Source: Niebla homalea (Eukaryota > Ascomycota > Lecanoromycetes > Lecanorales > Ramalinaceae). Taken from it: a stretch of DNA of 64,000 nt. Under the pieces are notes generated by a model. The model had not been told where the DNA came from and did no database searches. It saw only the letters and a program-made list of their open reading frames with translations. Location of the stretch: the NCBI GenBank assembly GCA_019925105.1, contig JAHGAU010000022.1:124001-188000 (forward strand), given 5' to 3'. Position numbers and translations under genes: made by a program. Positions 14,997 to 25,459 of this stretch are shown in pieces (positions within the stretch are counted from its first letter, which is position 1; each line of letters opens with the position of its first letter).

Positions 14997-16668
14997 AGAT
15001 TTTTATGGTTATCCCGATCTTTTTACGTTTAATCTCCCTGGCTCTTATTATATACTTAGAATCCTATATTAAGTATCCTTTTTTATTATATATAATATAT
15101 TTAAATATATTTTTTATAAGTTTTTAATTATTAACTTTATATATTTATAAATATTATAACCCTTAATATAAACCGTATACCTCGTAATATTAAGGTATTT
15201 TATAATAATATATTTATAAGCTTAATACTTAAAATATTAATCAATATCCGCCCTTTTATTTTATAATTAAATTATTTTAAAAGATTTTTTTTTAATAATC
15301 TTTTTATTTAAAACGTTATTATATATTTTTATTAACGTTATATTTAATATAACGGTAAAATATTTCTTTATATATTTTAAGGAATTAAGTTTCCTTATTA
15401 TTAGAAGAAGTTTGTAATTAATAATCTTAAGTTTTAAGTAAAAAACCGTATTCTTTTTTTTTATATTCTTTAACGTAACCTTTTTTTTTCGGCTTTTATA
15501 AAACGTAATAAATATATTTTATTTATTATAATAATAATCGATTATTTTAAAACTTTAATTGATTTATATTTTTCCTTATTTACTTAAGTTTTGGATTTTT
15601 TTAAGTTTTTTTTTGCCTTTAAAAACGTTATATTAAGAAGGATATCCTTATTTTATAACTTATATACCGTAATAATTTATTTTATTTATAGTTCCGTTAT
15701 TACTATAAATGTTTTTATTAATTATAACGGGTTTATTTCCGTAATTACGTTTTTCTCCTTATTATTAAATAAACGGATCGTTATTATCTTTATTTTCTTT
15801 AATACGGCCGTTTTCTTTTCCGTTATCTTTTTATTTTCTACTATGGGTATCTTTTTTATTATTTTTATTACTTAGCTTTTTTTCGCTTAAAAAGTTATTA
15901 TTTTTATACTTTTATTTTATATATTTAACCTTAAACCGCTTTCTTTATTTTTTATTAATACTTTTATTATCGCTTTTTAAGAGCCCCGTAATTACTCCGT
16001 TTTCCTTAGTTTTATTTTTATTTTTATATAGAAGTCCCTTATGTTTTTTAGCTTAATCCGTAATATTAATTAAGTCTTTAACGTAATATCCTTTTACTTT
16101 ACCGTAAGGAGTCTTTTTAAGGTTTTTATCGTTTCCTTTACCGCTTTTTTATCCTTATTTATCGGGCGATATATCGTTTCTGCTTTTTATTTTTAATCCT
16201 TTAAGGTTTTATCCTCCTTATTTACTTTATTTCCCCTTTATATATACTTAATAATACTTTTACTACGGTTTTCCTGCCTTTTCCCCCTGCCCGTATTCCT
16301 TACCGTTAATACCGTATTAACCTTTCTACCCCCTTATTTACTTATTACCTCCGTATTATTATTATGTTTTTTACGTATTTTAATATACGTATTTTATTAA
16401 TTTTAATTTCTTTATTTACTTTAAGTATTATCCGGCTTATTATTATTATATTGCCCGTATATATCGTTGCCGTTTCTATTAATATAGGCTATTTATTTAT
16501 TTATTATTTTATTCTTTATTATTACGTTATTTCTACTTATCGCACTTAATATATTTCCTTTATTATTATGAAAGCTATACGTATACGTATCGTTTTGGAC
16601 CTCTGGGGTCCCTTTGTTTATCGCCATTTTTTCTTTTACGTTTAATATAATAATCAGAATAATATGGT

Positions 16669-18240
16669 AGATATAGCGTTTTACTAGCTTTATAAAATAT
16701 TTATTAACGCGTTATTATCCCGTTATTTTAATTTAAAACGAAGAATATAAATAAAGATTAATATCTTTAATTTTATTATTATAAATATCTTATTTTAATA
16801 ATTTAAAAAAAGTTATTAATGCTTAATTATATATTAATCTAGAAAAATAACTTTTGCCGAATAAAATTATAAAATATATAATTAAAAAATCTTTATTATC
16901 GTTACGGTATTTAAATAATAACGGTATTATTTAAAAGGGAACTTTAAAGTTATTTAAGTATAAACGGATTATAATAATTTCCGGGGGTTTATAAAATAAT
17001 TAATATTAAGCCTATATTAAGTTAAATAAACCTTAAAACTGATTAATTATAACTTTAAAGTGTTTTATCGTTAAAGTAAGATAAAGCTTATTAATTTTTT
17101 ATTGAAACGTTTAAACTATAAAGGAGTTTTATCTTTTAATATTATTTTATTATTTACTTTATAGAACAAGCTTCTACTTTAATCCGATAAGTCGGTAAAA
17201 CGCCGGCGGCCGGCGGTTATTAATTACTAATTATTACTTACTTTAAAGAATATTTAAATTATTATTTTACGAAAAAGGTTTAATACTTATTTAAAAAGTT
17301 TTATAAGGAATCTAGGCCGATTAAGTTACTTATTAAGGATTTATAAATTAACGATATATTTATATATAAGATTAAGGATAATAACATAACGTTAATATAT
17401 TTTTATTAAAGTTATAATAATACTTAAAGACTTAATCTGAATAATTTTATTATTTATAAGGGCCGTATATATATCCTTTGCGATAAAGCGGTTAAAAAAA
17501 GTTAATCAATAAATATTATAATAATTTATTAACGGGCCACTTTAAAATTAAAAGGACGTACGAGCTTTTAACCCGTAAATATCATTAAAACGGTTTAAAA
17601 GCCTAAGTTAATAATTATATTAAACCGTATAATACTTATTAAAGGATTAAGGTATTATATTATTACTTTTACGGCGAACTTATTTTATTCCCTTAATTAA
17701 CCGTACCGTAAAAAAATTCAGTATAAACTTTATTATTAATTTACCCGTAAATAAAGTTAAAAACAATATCTATAACTTAGTTTTAATAATCGTAGATAAA
17801 TATATAAAGATATATAAATACCTTCCCGTTATAAAATAAATTAACTTTATTACGTTAATAGATTTGTTCTTTAAAGAAATTATATTATAATATAATATAT
17901 TAATTAGACCTATAATTAACCGAGGGTCTATATTTATTAATAAATTCTAAAGATCAATATATTATTATATAAAGATAAAATATAAATTAAATATTACTTT
18001 TTATCCATAGACGAATAATTAAATAAAACGTTAAAATTAAGGTTTAAAATAATATTTAAAGATTTTTACTAGCTTTAAGTAAATAAATTAAGTAAGATTA
18101 TTTTTTTAATTAAATTTATTTATATAAACTCGGAATATTTAACTTTAAATTACAACCCCTTTATAACGATATATAATTATAATTTAAATATTTATTTTAA
18201 ACTTAAACATAAACTTATAAAGGAAAAAATATTTATAATA
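16669..18240 (+). pseudogene. Gypsy RNase H/integrase remnant of element 549-21276
   Basis: This is the continuation of the outer gypsy pol beyond the LINE. At 17520-17600 the reading LLTGHFKIKRTYELLTRKYH matches the integrase zinc-binding region, where LAGHxGxxRTxELLxRxYxW is usual. An NYIKPYNTY block follows, where CDVCQR is expected, with the cysteines lost. At 18130-18200 SEYLTLNYNPFITIYNY corresponds to the STGxSPFxxxYGY block of the integrase C-terminal part. All frames contain stops. Confidence 0.7.
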
Positions 18241-20951
18241 AAAATAAGGATAAAATATTATATAAAATGCGATTAATGTTAACGGATTAATAGCGTTATA
18301 TTATTAAATTAAGTTAAAAAACATATAATAAAAATATAAGTTAAAATTATATAATATCGGTAAACTAATAATATTAAATATCAAAAACCTTAAGTTAAAA
18401 TAACTAAATAAAAAGCTTACGTTTTAATTTATAAGACCTTTTAGAATTAATAATAAAATTAAAACGTAAATATACTACTTATTCTTCCTTATTACTTATT
18501 AAAAATACCCTATTATTTATATTTTCCTTTTAAAGTTTTATTATACTTATATTAATAATTACACGGCGGAAACTATAGTATAAATACCCAAAATAATTAA
18601 TAATAAAAAGGAATAAGTAATTAAAAAAATTATTAATAAGGTTAAAAGTAAAGAGGACATTTAATATTAAGTTAAATGTCTTAATTAAGGCATTAAATAT
18701 AATCAGTAAATACCGGAAGCGGACTTAAAATACTCTTGAGAATTATAAAAATAATATAATAAAATAATATAAAGTAAAAGGAAATATAAATAAAGTTATA
18801 ATATTATAATAACAAAAGTTATATATATAGTTAATAATTATATATATAATTAATACTATAACTATTTAGCTTTTATACGCTATTCTACCGTAAGATTATT
18901 GGAGTTTAAGCTTTAATTAATAACTTTACTTATTGTGAATATTATATGCGCGGATAAGCCGGCGTTATAAATGTAATTATCTTTATTATAATATTATAAT
19001 TAATAAAAATAACTTTAATAATAACCGTAATAATAGTAAAAAACGAAGAAACGTAAACGTTAAATTATAAGCGGTTAACATATTATTAAGTAAAAAATAT
19101 TAAATGGATAAAGCTATTAAATAAAGTTATTAAAATAATAAGAGATTAATAAGTATATTCATTAAAATTACTTTAACGTTCTGGTAACTTTAATAATATT
19201 ATCCGCTATATTACTTCTATTAATATATAGATTATAAGCGCTTAACTCTTAATATTATTAACTTTTATATTTAACGTTAAACTTTAATAATATTAACGTA
19301 TAAAAATAAAAGAATAATTTATAATTTTACGTTAATACGGATTACCTTTTTTTTTCTTTATTTTCTTTTATATATGAATTGACGGTATTTTAATTAAATA
19401 TGGAAGCATTATACCGCCCTTTTTTTCCTTTAACTCTTAATTAAAGGCCCCTCCTTAATATTATTCGTCGGAGAGGCTCCTTAACTTAATTTTAAAATAC
19501 TATTCTTAGAAGTTAAGGCCGACCTTTTTAACGGTATAGTTAAGGAGGGTATAATCTCCTTTTTTTTCTTCATTAAATGGGCCGAAGCCTGTATTTTCCT
19601 CCTCCTTTTTACCCTTTAAATTACCGGATATTATAAGCTTAAAGTCCCATCTTTTTACCCCGGATATAGGGTCGGGAAATAAAGAGTGGCTCCCCGATAA
19701 AGTTAATTTTTATAAAAAGCCCGGACGTTTTATATTAAGCCGATTTAAATATTAAACGTTAACGCCGTTATATTATTATTAAATTATAATTTATTTACCT
19801 GTTTTTAAGCCGGATAACCTCTTTTTCTGCCGCCTTAATATAGGCGGTAAATATTTCTTTTTTAATTTAAAAAATTAATATTTCCCCCTTAACTTTTAAA
19901 GTAACTTAATAAAACGTATACTCCGTTTAACCGGCGGTAATTAACGTTTAATTAATGTTTAACCGGAAAGCTTTAAAATCCCGAAGGATTTTATTACGTT
20001 TCTATACGTACCGGGCTTACGTTTTAATAGACTATATATTGATCGATTAATACTTACGTAATTATTAAGTTACCCGGGACTGTAATTAATCCGGGAATTA
20101 TATATATATTAAAGTAATAATAGTCCGATAACGTTAAGGATACTTATAAAAAAAACGGGAAAAGTATTATTTATTATAATACCTATAATAAGGTAAAAGG
20201 CCTTATTAATATAAAAGTTTATCTTATGAAAAGTAAATTAAATAAAGCGTTATTGAATATACTATTAATATTATGTTTATATTTACGTTAACGATATATC
20301 GTTACCTATATATTATACTTTTTAAAAATTAAGGTAAACTTATATATCTTATTAATAAGTAATAATAAGCGGACTATTAATATAAATAAAACGCTTATAT
20401 AACGTTAATATTACTTATTTCGATAATAATATAAATAATAAAGATATATAGTTATACGTATATTAACTTATTGAACTTTTATAGACCCTTAATATATTAT
20501 ACTTATAAAAGCGATTAAAACTATTAAGGAAAAAAAAAAGAAAAATTCAAAATAAAAGAAAAACCTTAATATAATTACGCACTATTTTTACGTTAACGCC
20601 CATTTTCATTATAGCGTAATAAATTAATAATAAAGCCTTAAATAATTTTTAATTAATACCGTATAGATTCTTTTCTTATTTATTTTTTCTTATTAAGTTT
20701 TATAAAGGGGTTTTTAATAAGTTTTATAAGTTATATTAATTACTTATTAACGTAAAGTGCCTTTATTATATTATTATTAAATAGATATTATTTTATTTAT
20801 ATATATATTTAATAACTTTTTTTCCCTTTACCCTTTTTTACTAAATTTAATAATCAGTTTTTAATAAGCCTTATATTTAACCGGTTTTACGGAAGCTTCT
20901 TAAATTTATCTCTTTATGTTTTAAGGATTAACGTAGAAAAAAGGAGATAAT
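18241..20951 (+). other. 3' internal region of the gypsy element; no further motif seen
   Basis: RIPed AT-rich DNA between the integrase remnant and the 3' LTR. I see no recognisable protein motif and no open frame of note. Confidence 0.5.
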
Positions 20952-21276
20952 TATTAATAGTTAACATTATCTTTACGCCGGCGCTATAGTGGTACGCTAT
21001 ACTATTACGTTAAGGTAGGCCTTAATAAAAAGCCTTAATAACGGCCTTAATATACGTTATTTATAAACTATAGCTTAATTAACGTAAAGCGGGGTAACTA
21101 TTGCCTTTACCTTAAGTAAAGGTTGTACTTTAATTCTTTCTAAGTTCCTTAAGAATTAATCTTATTATTAATTTACTTATTAAAGTAATATTTAAGTATC
21201 CAGACCGTAACGTGACGTCTTCTATACTTACCTTTACTAGTCCCGCCGGCGTGCCGCCAGCGGAGTCAGTCTAACA
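20952..21276 (+). repeat. 3' LTR of gypsy element 549-21276
   Basis: Same length as the 5' LTR. It begins TATTAATAG (RIPed TGTTAGCAG) and ends GTCTAACA. Its last ~90 bp are GC-rich and nearly free of RIP, unlike the 5' partner. Confidence 0.85.
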
Positions 21277-21281
21277 GTTAC

Positions 21282-21930
21282 CCTTCTCGTTATAAAAATG
21301 AGCCTAATTGCCTACCTAATATATACCGACGTACTCGTCCTATAGTAAGGGCTTGGTCTTATCGTCGGACTTGAGGGTAAAGTCTATATTACTATTATTA
21401 TAACGGAGGTAATAAACCTTTAAGGGGTTTAATACTGGGAGTATCTTATAAGCAATATTATTAACTAAGCGGTATTTATAACTGTTTTTAAATCAAGTAG
21501 CTTTATTAATAATTTAACGTCATTCCGTATAACGTAATTTTAAGGGATTAAATTCATTTTTATTAAGGCCGTAATAGTTACCTTATTATAGCTTTAATTT
21601 ACCGTAGGAATAACAGGACTTCTATTAGTTAGGTTAATAACTACGGATATTATTAATAAAGTTATTAAGGTTACCGTTAATAAGACGGCTTAAAGTATTT
21701 TATAAAGGGCCTTCGAACCGATTAAAAGCCATCTATATAGACTGTTACCAGGTATACTATTAAGTATTGTTGTTAATACGATAATAAAGTATTATTACTT
21801 TATTAATGAATGCAATAGTACTCTTCTAATTAATAACGTTTTTACGTATGTAATGCATTTGCGTGAGCTGTTCAAGGAGTTGATTCTCCGGGGTTCCAAA
21901 GCGTTTTTTAAGTGCAGAGCAAAGAGGACC
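21282..21930. other. Remaining internal part of the outermost LTR element
   Basis: This 650-bp stretch follows the gypsy TSD and is moderately RIPed. Short GC-normal patches occur, for example around 21350 and 21870-21930. No coding signal is convincing. It ends in a 26-nt run of T (21931-21956) directly abutting the surviving end of the outer LTR. Confidence 0.45.
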
Positions 21931-22000
21931 TTTTTTTTTTTTTTTTTTTTTTTTTTGCCCGACAAGCTCTTGGCATGCGCACATTGCACATAACATTAAA

Positions 22001-22504
22001 TAAAAGTATTAAAAAAAGGTTATTTAAAAAGCCGTTAGAAAAAGTATAATTTATCCTTTTATAAAATTCTTTAATAATTTTATTTATTTCGCCTTTATTT
22101 ATTATGATTATACCCTTATTACGGTTTCGCTTAATAATGAAGCTATAAGTATAAAAATTTAAAAAATAATAAATAAAAACTATTAAAAGTTAGTTATTAA
22201 TAAAGAATATAAGGTATATATTAAAGTTAAGGAATTAAGAAATTAAATAAAAAATAAAAATCAATCCGTTTTCCTTTTATTGATATATTTAAGGTTATTT
22301 TTAAATAAATTAAGGCTTATATATTATCATATATAATTAAATTATAAAAACAAAAGAATAACTTTAATATATAAGTAAGGAGAGCCTTTATTACTTTAGG
22401 GTTAGGGTTACTTTGTTTTATAATATCGTATTAATATTAAATAATTATTATATATATTGATTTATTTATAAACGTTTTAAATATATATTATTATTATTAT
22501 AGTT
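22001..22504. other. RIP-degraded AT-rich DNA, unidentified
   Basis: No open frame, LTR or protein motif recognised. TpA-rich like the neighbouring elements, so probably old repeat DNA. Confidence 0.4.
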
Positions 22505-22516
22505 ATAATTATAATA

Positions 22517-22844
22517 TTAATTAATTAATTAATTTATACTACGGATTTAATTAAGTTAATTCCGGCATTCCTTACTCATCGGCTATTAAGCCTTATTAAT
22601 AACCATAAAAACCTGAAACCTATAACGTTAAACTTAAAAACCGATATTTACCTAGCCTTTACTCTTATTTTAAAGGATGAAGGTATTCACCGCCGTTAAA
22701 GAGTAATAATTTATTTATACTTTTTTTCCAAGAAAACCTATAATACTATAAACGAGTCATTTTAAGGGTTACTTTTAACCCTTTTATATCGCTTCCTTTA
22801 CCCCACGAGTCCGCCCTATACCATCGTCTTCAATCGCACCCCTA
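22517..22844 (-). mobile_element. 5'-truncated LINE copy (328 bp)
   Basis: Carries the tail end of the LINE family: a TTAA simple repeat, then the TATACTACGGAT and AATTCCGGCATTCCTTA blocks. A 12-bp TSD flanks it, ATAATTATAATA on the left (22505-22516) and ATAATTATAACA on the right (22845-22856), differing by one CA to TA change as RIP would make. Severe 5' truncation is usual for LINEs. Confidence 0.75.
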
Positions 22845-22856
22845 ATAATTATAACA

Positions 22857-24079
22857 AACTTAGGATTCTATGGTATTTATTATCTTTAAAGGAGTATTAT
22901 ATCGGTATAGGGCTGAAAGTAATCTAAGTCGGGTTTAGCGTATCCGGGGTAAGCCCTTCTATAATTAACGCGAGTAAAATCGATATCGTTTCCTTGGTAT
23001 TTATGACTTATTATGACCCCGTAAAATCTATATATAAATTGATGAATCCATTATTATTTTACCAAGTGTTGGGCTTTAAAGCTGCGATATAAAAGTATAT
23101 ATATTTATTTAAAGGTTTACTTAAACTATATAATTCCTTTTATAATAGCTATAACTACTTTTAATATACTTATTAGTTACCGTTGGATATATTCACCTAT
23201 ATTATAACGGAAATACTCCTTTATAAACCGATCACATCAATTTCCTTTTGAGGTATATCTTAGGAAAAGCTTAAAATAACCTTAAGAATATTCTTAAAAC
23301 CTATAGTAAGAACCTTTTTTTTAAGCTTTAAGTACGCTGAATATAAGTTTAATAAGGTTAACTTTGGTAAGTAGAAGCGTAAATAACGGACCTTAAGGCC
23401 GGTTACTTAATAGTTTTTTTTTAGTATTGAATTATAGTATATATTAATATTATATATGTAGATAACGTTATTTAAACCTAAGAATCAATCTTAATAAAGT
23501 AAAAGCTCGTATCTAAGCTATTTTTAAATAGCCTTTAAGTTATAATAACCTTTTTATATGCCGTTATAAAATAAACATTTTTTTATAACATACGTAAAAA
23601 GTATCAATTAGAAATTATTACGGTTTATTTAATTATAAATTAAGCTAGATTATTAATAAGGCCGTATGTTATAATTCCTCAATAACTTATTATCTTAAAT
23701 AACAACTTAATTATAAAACGAAATATTTTATAATAAAGCTCAATAGTTTTTTTATTATCTGTCTTTTAAAGTTTAAATTTAAAGGTTTAATCGTTGCTTA
23801 TATTGCTAATTAATACCCACCTTTTTAAGTATCCGGCTTATAGTAAACCGTAAAATTTCTATACTTTATATATTATTAAAGAATTCAGCCAGCTTATCCT
23901 AGTACTTTTAAGGGTATTATTAAGAATACTTTATTAAGCTTTTTAAACCGTTATAGGCCTTTTTTAAACGGTTAGCCTTTAAGAAATAAAGTAGATTATA
24001 TACTTATAAATTCAACTTTTTATTAGCGCCTATGCGCACCCCGCAGGGGTGGCCCTTAAGGCCTAACACCCCTTATATG
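22857..24079. other. RIP-degraded repeat DNA, family not identified
   Basis: Moderately AT-rich with more mixed composition near 22880-23070. No intact frame and no motif I can name. It is probably an old transposon body, possibly linked to the GC-richer end at 24030-24130. Confidence 0.35.
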
Positions 24080-24110
24080 GTAATAGCGGCTTACCCCTAA
24101 GCGCTATTAC
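24080..24110. repeat. 31-bp inverted repeat (hairpin)
   Basis: GTAATAGCGGCTTA and TAAGCGCTATTAC are inverted copies, with one extra base in the left arm, around a CCC loop. It sits in a short GC-normal patch (24030-24150) within RIPed DNA, next to the small CCCCGCAGGGG palindrome near 24040. It may be a transposon terminus. Confidence 0.6.
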
Positions 24111-24130
24111 CTGCTCAGGTTAGCTACTTT

Positions 24131-24200
24131 TGCCCTTGGTGGCCGAGTGGTTATCCGTCCTAACACTTTTATCTTTAAGCCGTATAGATCGAGTATTTAA
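24131..24200 (+). pseudogene. tRNA-like sequence (tRNA relic or SINE head), tentative
   Basis: TGGCCGAGTGG (24140-24150) matches the pol III box A consensus TRGYNNARNNG exactly and resembles the D-arm of Ser/Leu tRNAs, including the following GTTA. GATCGAGTA at 24187-24195 fits box B (GWTCRANNC) except at the last base, 36 nt downstream. I could not fold a clean acceptor or anticodon stem, so this is not called a functional tRNA. Confidence 0.35.
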
Positions 24201-24351
24201 CGCGTTAAATAACGGCTTTAAGTTTTTAATATTTTCAAAGGAGCTTATTACCCGTAAATTAAGGTCTTATATTAAAGGGAAGGGCTATTATAATAAGGTA
24301 TCATGGGTAACGCTGATAAAAACTAAAAATTTAAAAAACAGAAGGTTTTAA

Positions 24352-24757
24352 AACTTATTTGTTAATTATAACCCTAAATTTACTACCGTTATAATATATA
24401 GTAACTTCAATAATAACATTTTATTAATATGTAAATCAAAAATGTTAAGGAATTATCAATTGTATATAAAGTTTGCGGGGTCGGGGTGGAGTCGCAAATG
24501 CCGAAGAAACGGATATCGATTTTGCTCGCGCTTAAAGAACTACGCGATAGGCTAACGTCAATAGAGCCTAATATTATACGAGACAAGAAATAAGGATGTG
24601 CTCGTACGTGTTATGCAGGTCAACACCCTCGTAGATCCCGACAGAGATAAGAAGATGGTTTTTGTGCGCCGTATCGAGGGAGAGGCCAAGTGTAAATCAA
24701 ATCCTTCCATTTACCTTCATCGCTAAACCATTGCCACGGCCACTGCTATTACGATTC
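24352..24757. other. Boundary between AT-rich DNA and gene island
   Basis: Composition switches to near-normal GC at about 24465. A short plus-strand frame at 24498-24593 reads MPKKRISILLALKELRDRL and ends in a stop after 31 codons. It could be the tail of a lost gene or chance. No convincing gene is seen here. Confidence 0.35.
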
Positions 24758-24885
24758 TGTCAGCCGGTGTGTTGCGGGCATGGAGTGCGGGCAAGGAGTG
24801 TTACGGAGCAATGCAGTCATGCAGGCAATGCCAAGACACCCTTATGATCCCTGTAGATACCATCACCTGGCCGTACATCCCAGAA
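24758..24885. repeat. Diverged partial LTR of the 36440-38912 family
   Basis: Starts TGTCAGCCGGTGTG and later shares GCCAAGACACC and CACCTGGCCGTACATC with the LTR at 25027-25247. Similarity fades after about 24885. It is diverged by more than RIP alone, suggesting an older or different subfamily member. Confidence 0.5.
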
Positions 24886-25026
24886 CGCCTAGTTGTTTGC
24901 CGTGCGGGGGAGCTCAGAGATTTGTATGACCCAGCTCACCCAAATCCCCGAGTTCTTCATCTCAACATTGAGGACCTGCTTGGACAACGGCTTTTGTCAA
25001 AATTGTTTACTTTGATGAATAGGTCA

Positions 25027-25247
25027 TGTCAGCCTGGGTGACAGGCATGGTGGTGGTGTTGCATGGAGTGTCACTGAGCCGTCATGCGACGGTGCCAAGA
25101 CACTACCATAGCGCGTGTAGATATTATTACCTGGCCGTACATCTTATACTACCCAAGTATTTCATGCAGATAGCATTATGCTTCCTAGATAGATCATATG
25201 CAATCCACATACATATTATCCACTCTTATGCGTCCATACGTCTGACA
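25027..25247 (-). mobile_element. Solo LTR (221 bp), little RIPed
   Basis: Starts TGTCAGCCTGGGTG and ends GTCTGACA. It is flanked by GGTCA (25022-25026) and GGTTA (25248-25252), a 5-bp TSD differing by one CA to TA transition. It is a reverse-complement copy of the LTRs at 36440-36677 and 38676-38912, which share the GGCCGTACAT, CATGCAGATA and TATCCACTCT blocks. No internal sequence adjoins it, so it is a solo LTR. It lies about 210 bp upstream of gene 1 and could affect its promoter. Confidence 0.8.
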
Positions 25248-25459
25248 GGTTATCACATAGATTATACAGAATGCACACACACACATTGCATACCTACTTG
25301 CTTGCTGCGCATCTGACATGTTCTTTTCATACAGTCAAAGGGTCGATATGATTGACTTAAAGTCCCTTGGGAGAAGCGCAATATCTTCAGGACGATGCGA
25401 AGAACAAAGCGTAAGGCGCACAACCAACAACCACAAAGCATAACGAGCATGCGATTACC
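25248..25459 (+). promoter_or_regulatory. Upstream region of gene 1
   Basis: About 210 bp of normal composition between the solo LTR and the proposed start codon, with a CACACACACA run near 25272. No clear TATA box. It is assigned as promoter/5' leader only from position. Confidence 0.35.

Larger units (their letters stand above)
3561..16655 (-). mobile_element. Full-length LINE (non-LTR retrotransposon), RIPed and split by a gypsy element
   Basis: Flanked by a perfect 13-bp TSD AGAATAATATGGT (3548-3560 and 16656-16668). The left end carries a TTGA/TTAA simple repeat, which is a (TCAA)n tail on the minus strand, so the element reads right to left. Without the nested gypsy (7732-14996 plus one TSD) it is 5.8 kb. 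Other copies in the window share this tail end, and several are 5'-truncated, as expected of LINEs. The 5' end carries a block (CTGGGGTCCC near 16607) also seen near 49230 and 60605. No frame is intact. I did not resolve the RT motifs, so family placement rests on structure. Confidence 0.8.
549..21276 (+). mobile_element. Ty3/gypsy LTR retrotransposon, RIP-inactivated and split by a LINE
   Basis: Two 325-bp direct repeats (549-873 and 20952-21276) bound the element. They differ almost only by C/T and G/A, as RIP predicts. The flanks are ATTAC (544-548) and GTTAC (21277-21281), a 5-bp TSD with one RIP-type G to A change. Without the LINE the element is about 7.6 kb, normal for gypsy. Plus-strand reverse transcriptase motifs lie at 2760-3547 and integrase motifs at 17430-18240, the usual Ty3/gypsy order. 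All frames are closed by stops, so it cannot code. Confidence 0.85.
22..21995. mobile_element. Outermost short LTR element (TRIM-like), host of the nested stack
   Basis: The left end starts TGTCAGGTACTG. The right end finishes GCACATAACA and matches the end of the left LTR (GCATATAATA) apart from RIP transitions. Both outer edges carry TTAAA (17-21 and 21996-22000), read as a 5-bp TSD. Removing the nested gypsy element and one TSD copy leaves about 1.24 kb, too short for a full pol, so a non-autonomous element is inferred. Only the last ~38 bp of the right LTR (21957-21995) are recognisable; a run of 26 T and unrelated sequence replace the rest. A second copy starts at 63395. TTAAA is AT-rich and could match by chance. 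Confidence 0.6.

Noticed and set aside
15591..16549. Plus-strand frames encoding Phe/Ile/Tyr-rich peptides
   Set aside because: Low-complexity translation of AT-rich RIPed LINE DNA, on the strand opposite to the element's own direction.
21795..21989. Minus-strand 64-codon frame with a poly-Lys run
   Set aside because: The lysines come from the 26-nt T tract. The frame crosses the end of an LTR and has no other support.
24662..25316. Short plus-strand frames upstream of gene 1
   Set aside because: They run through LTR sequence at 24758-24885 and 25027-25247, which explains the sequence without a gene.
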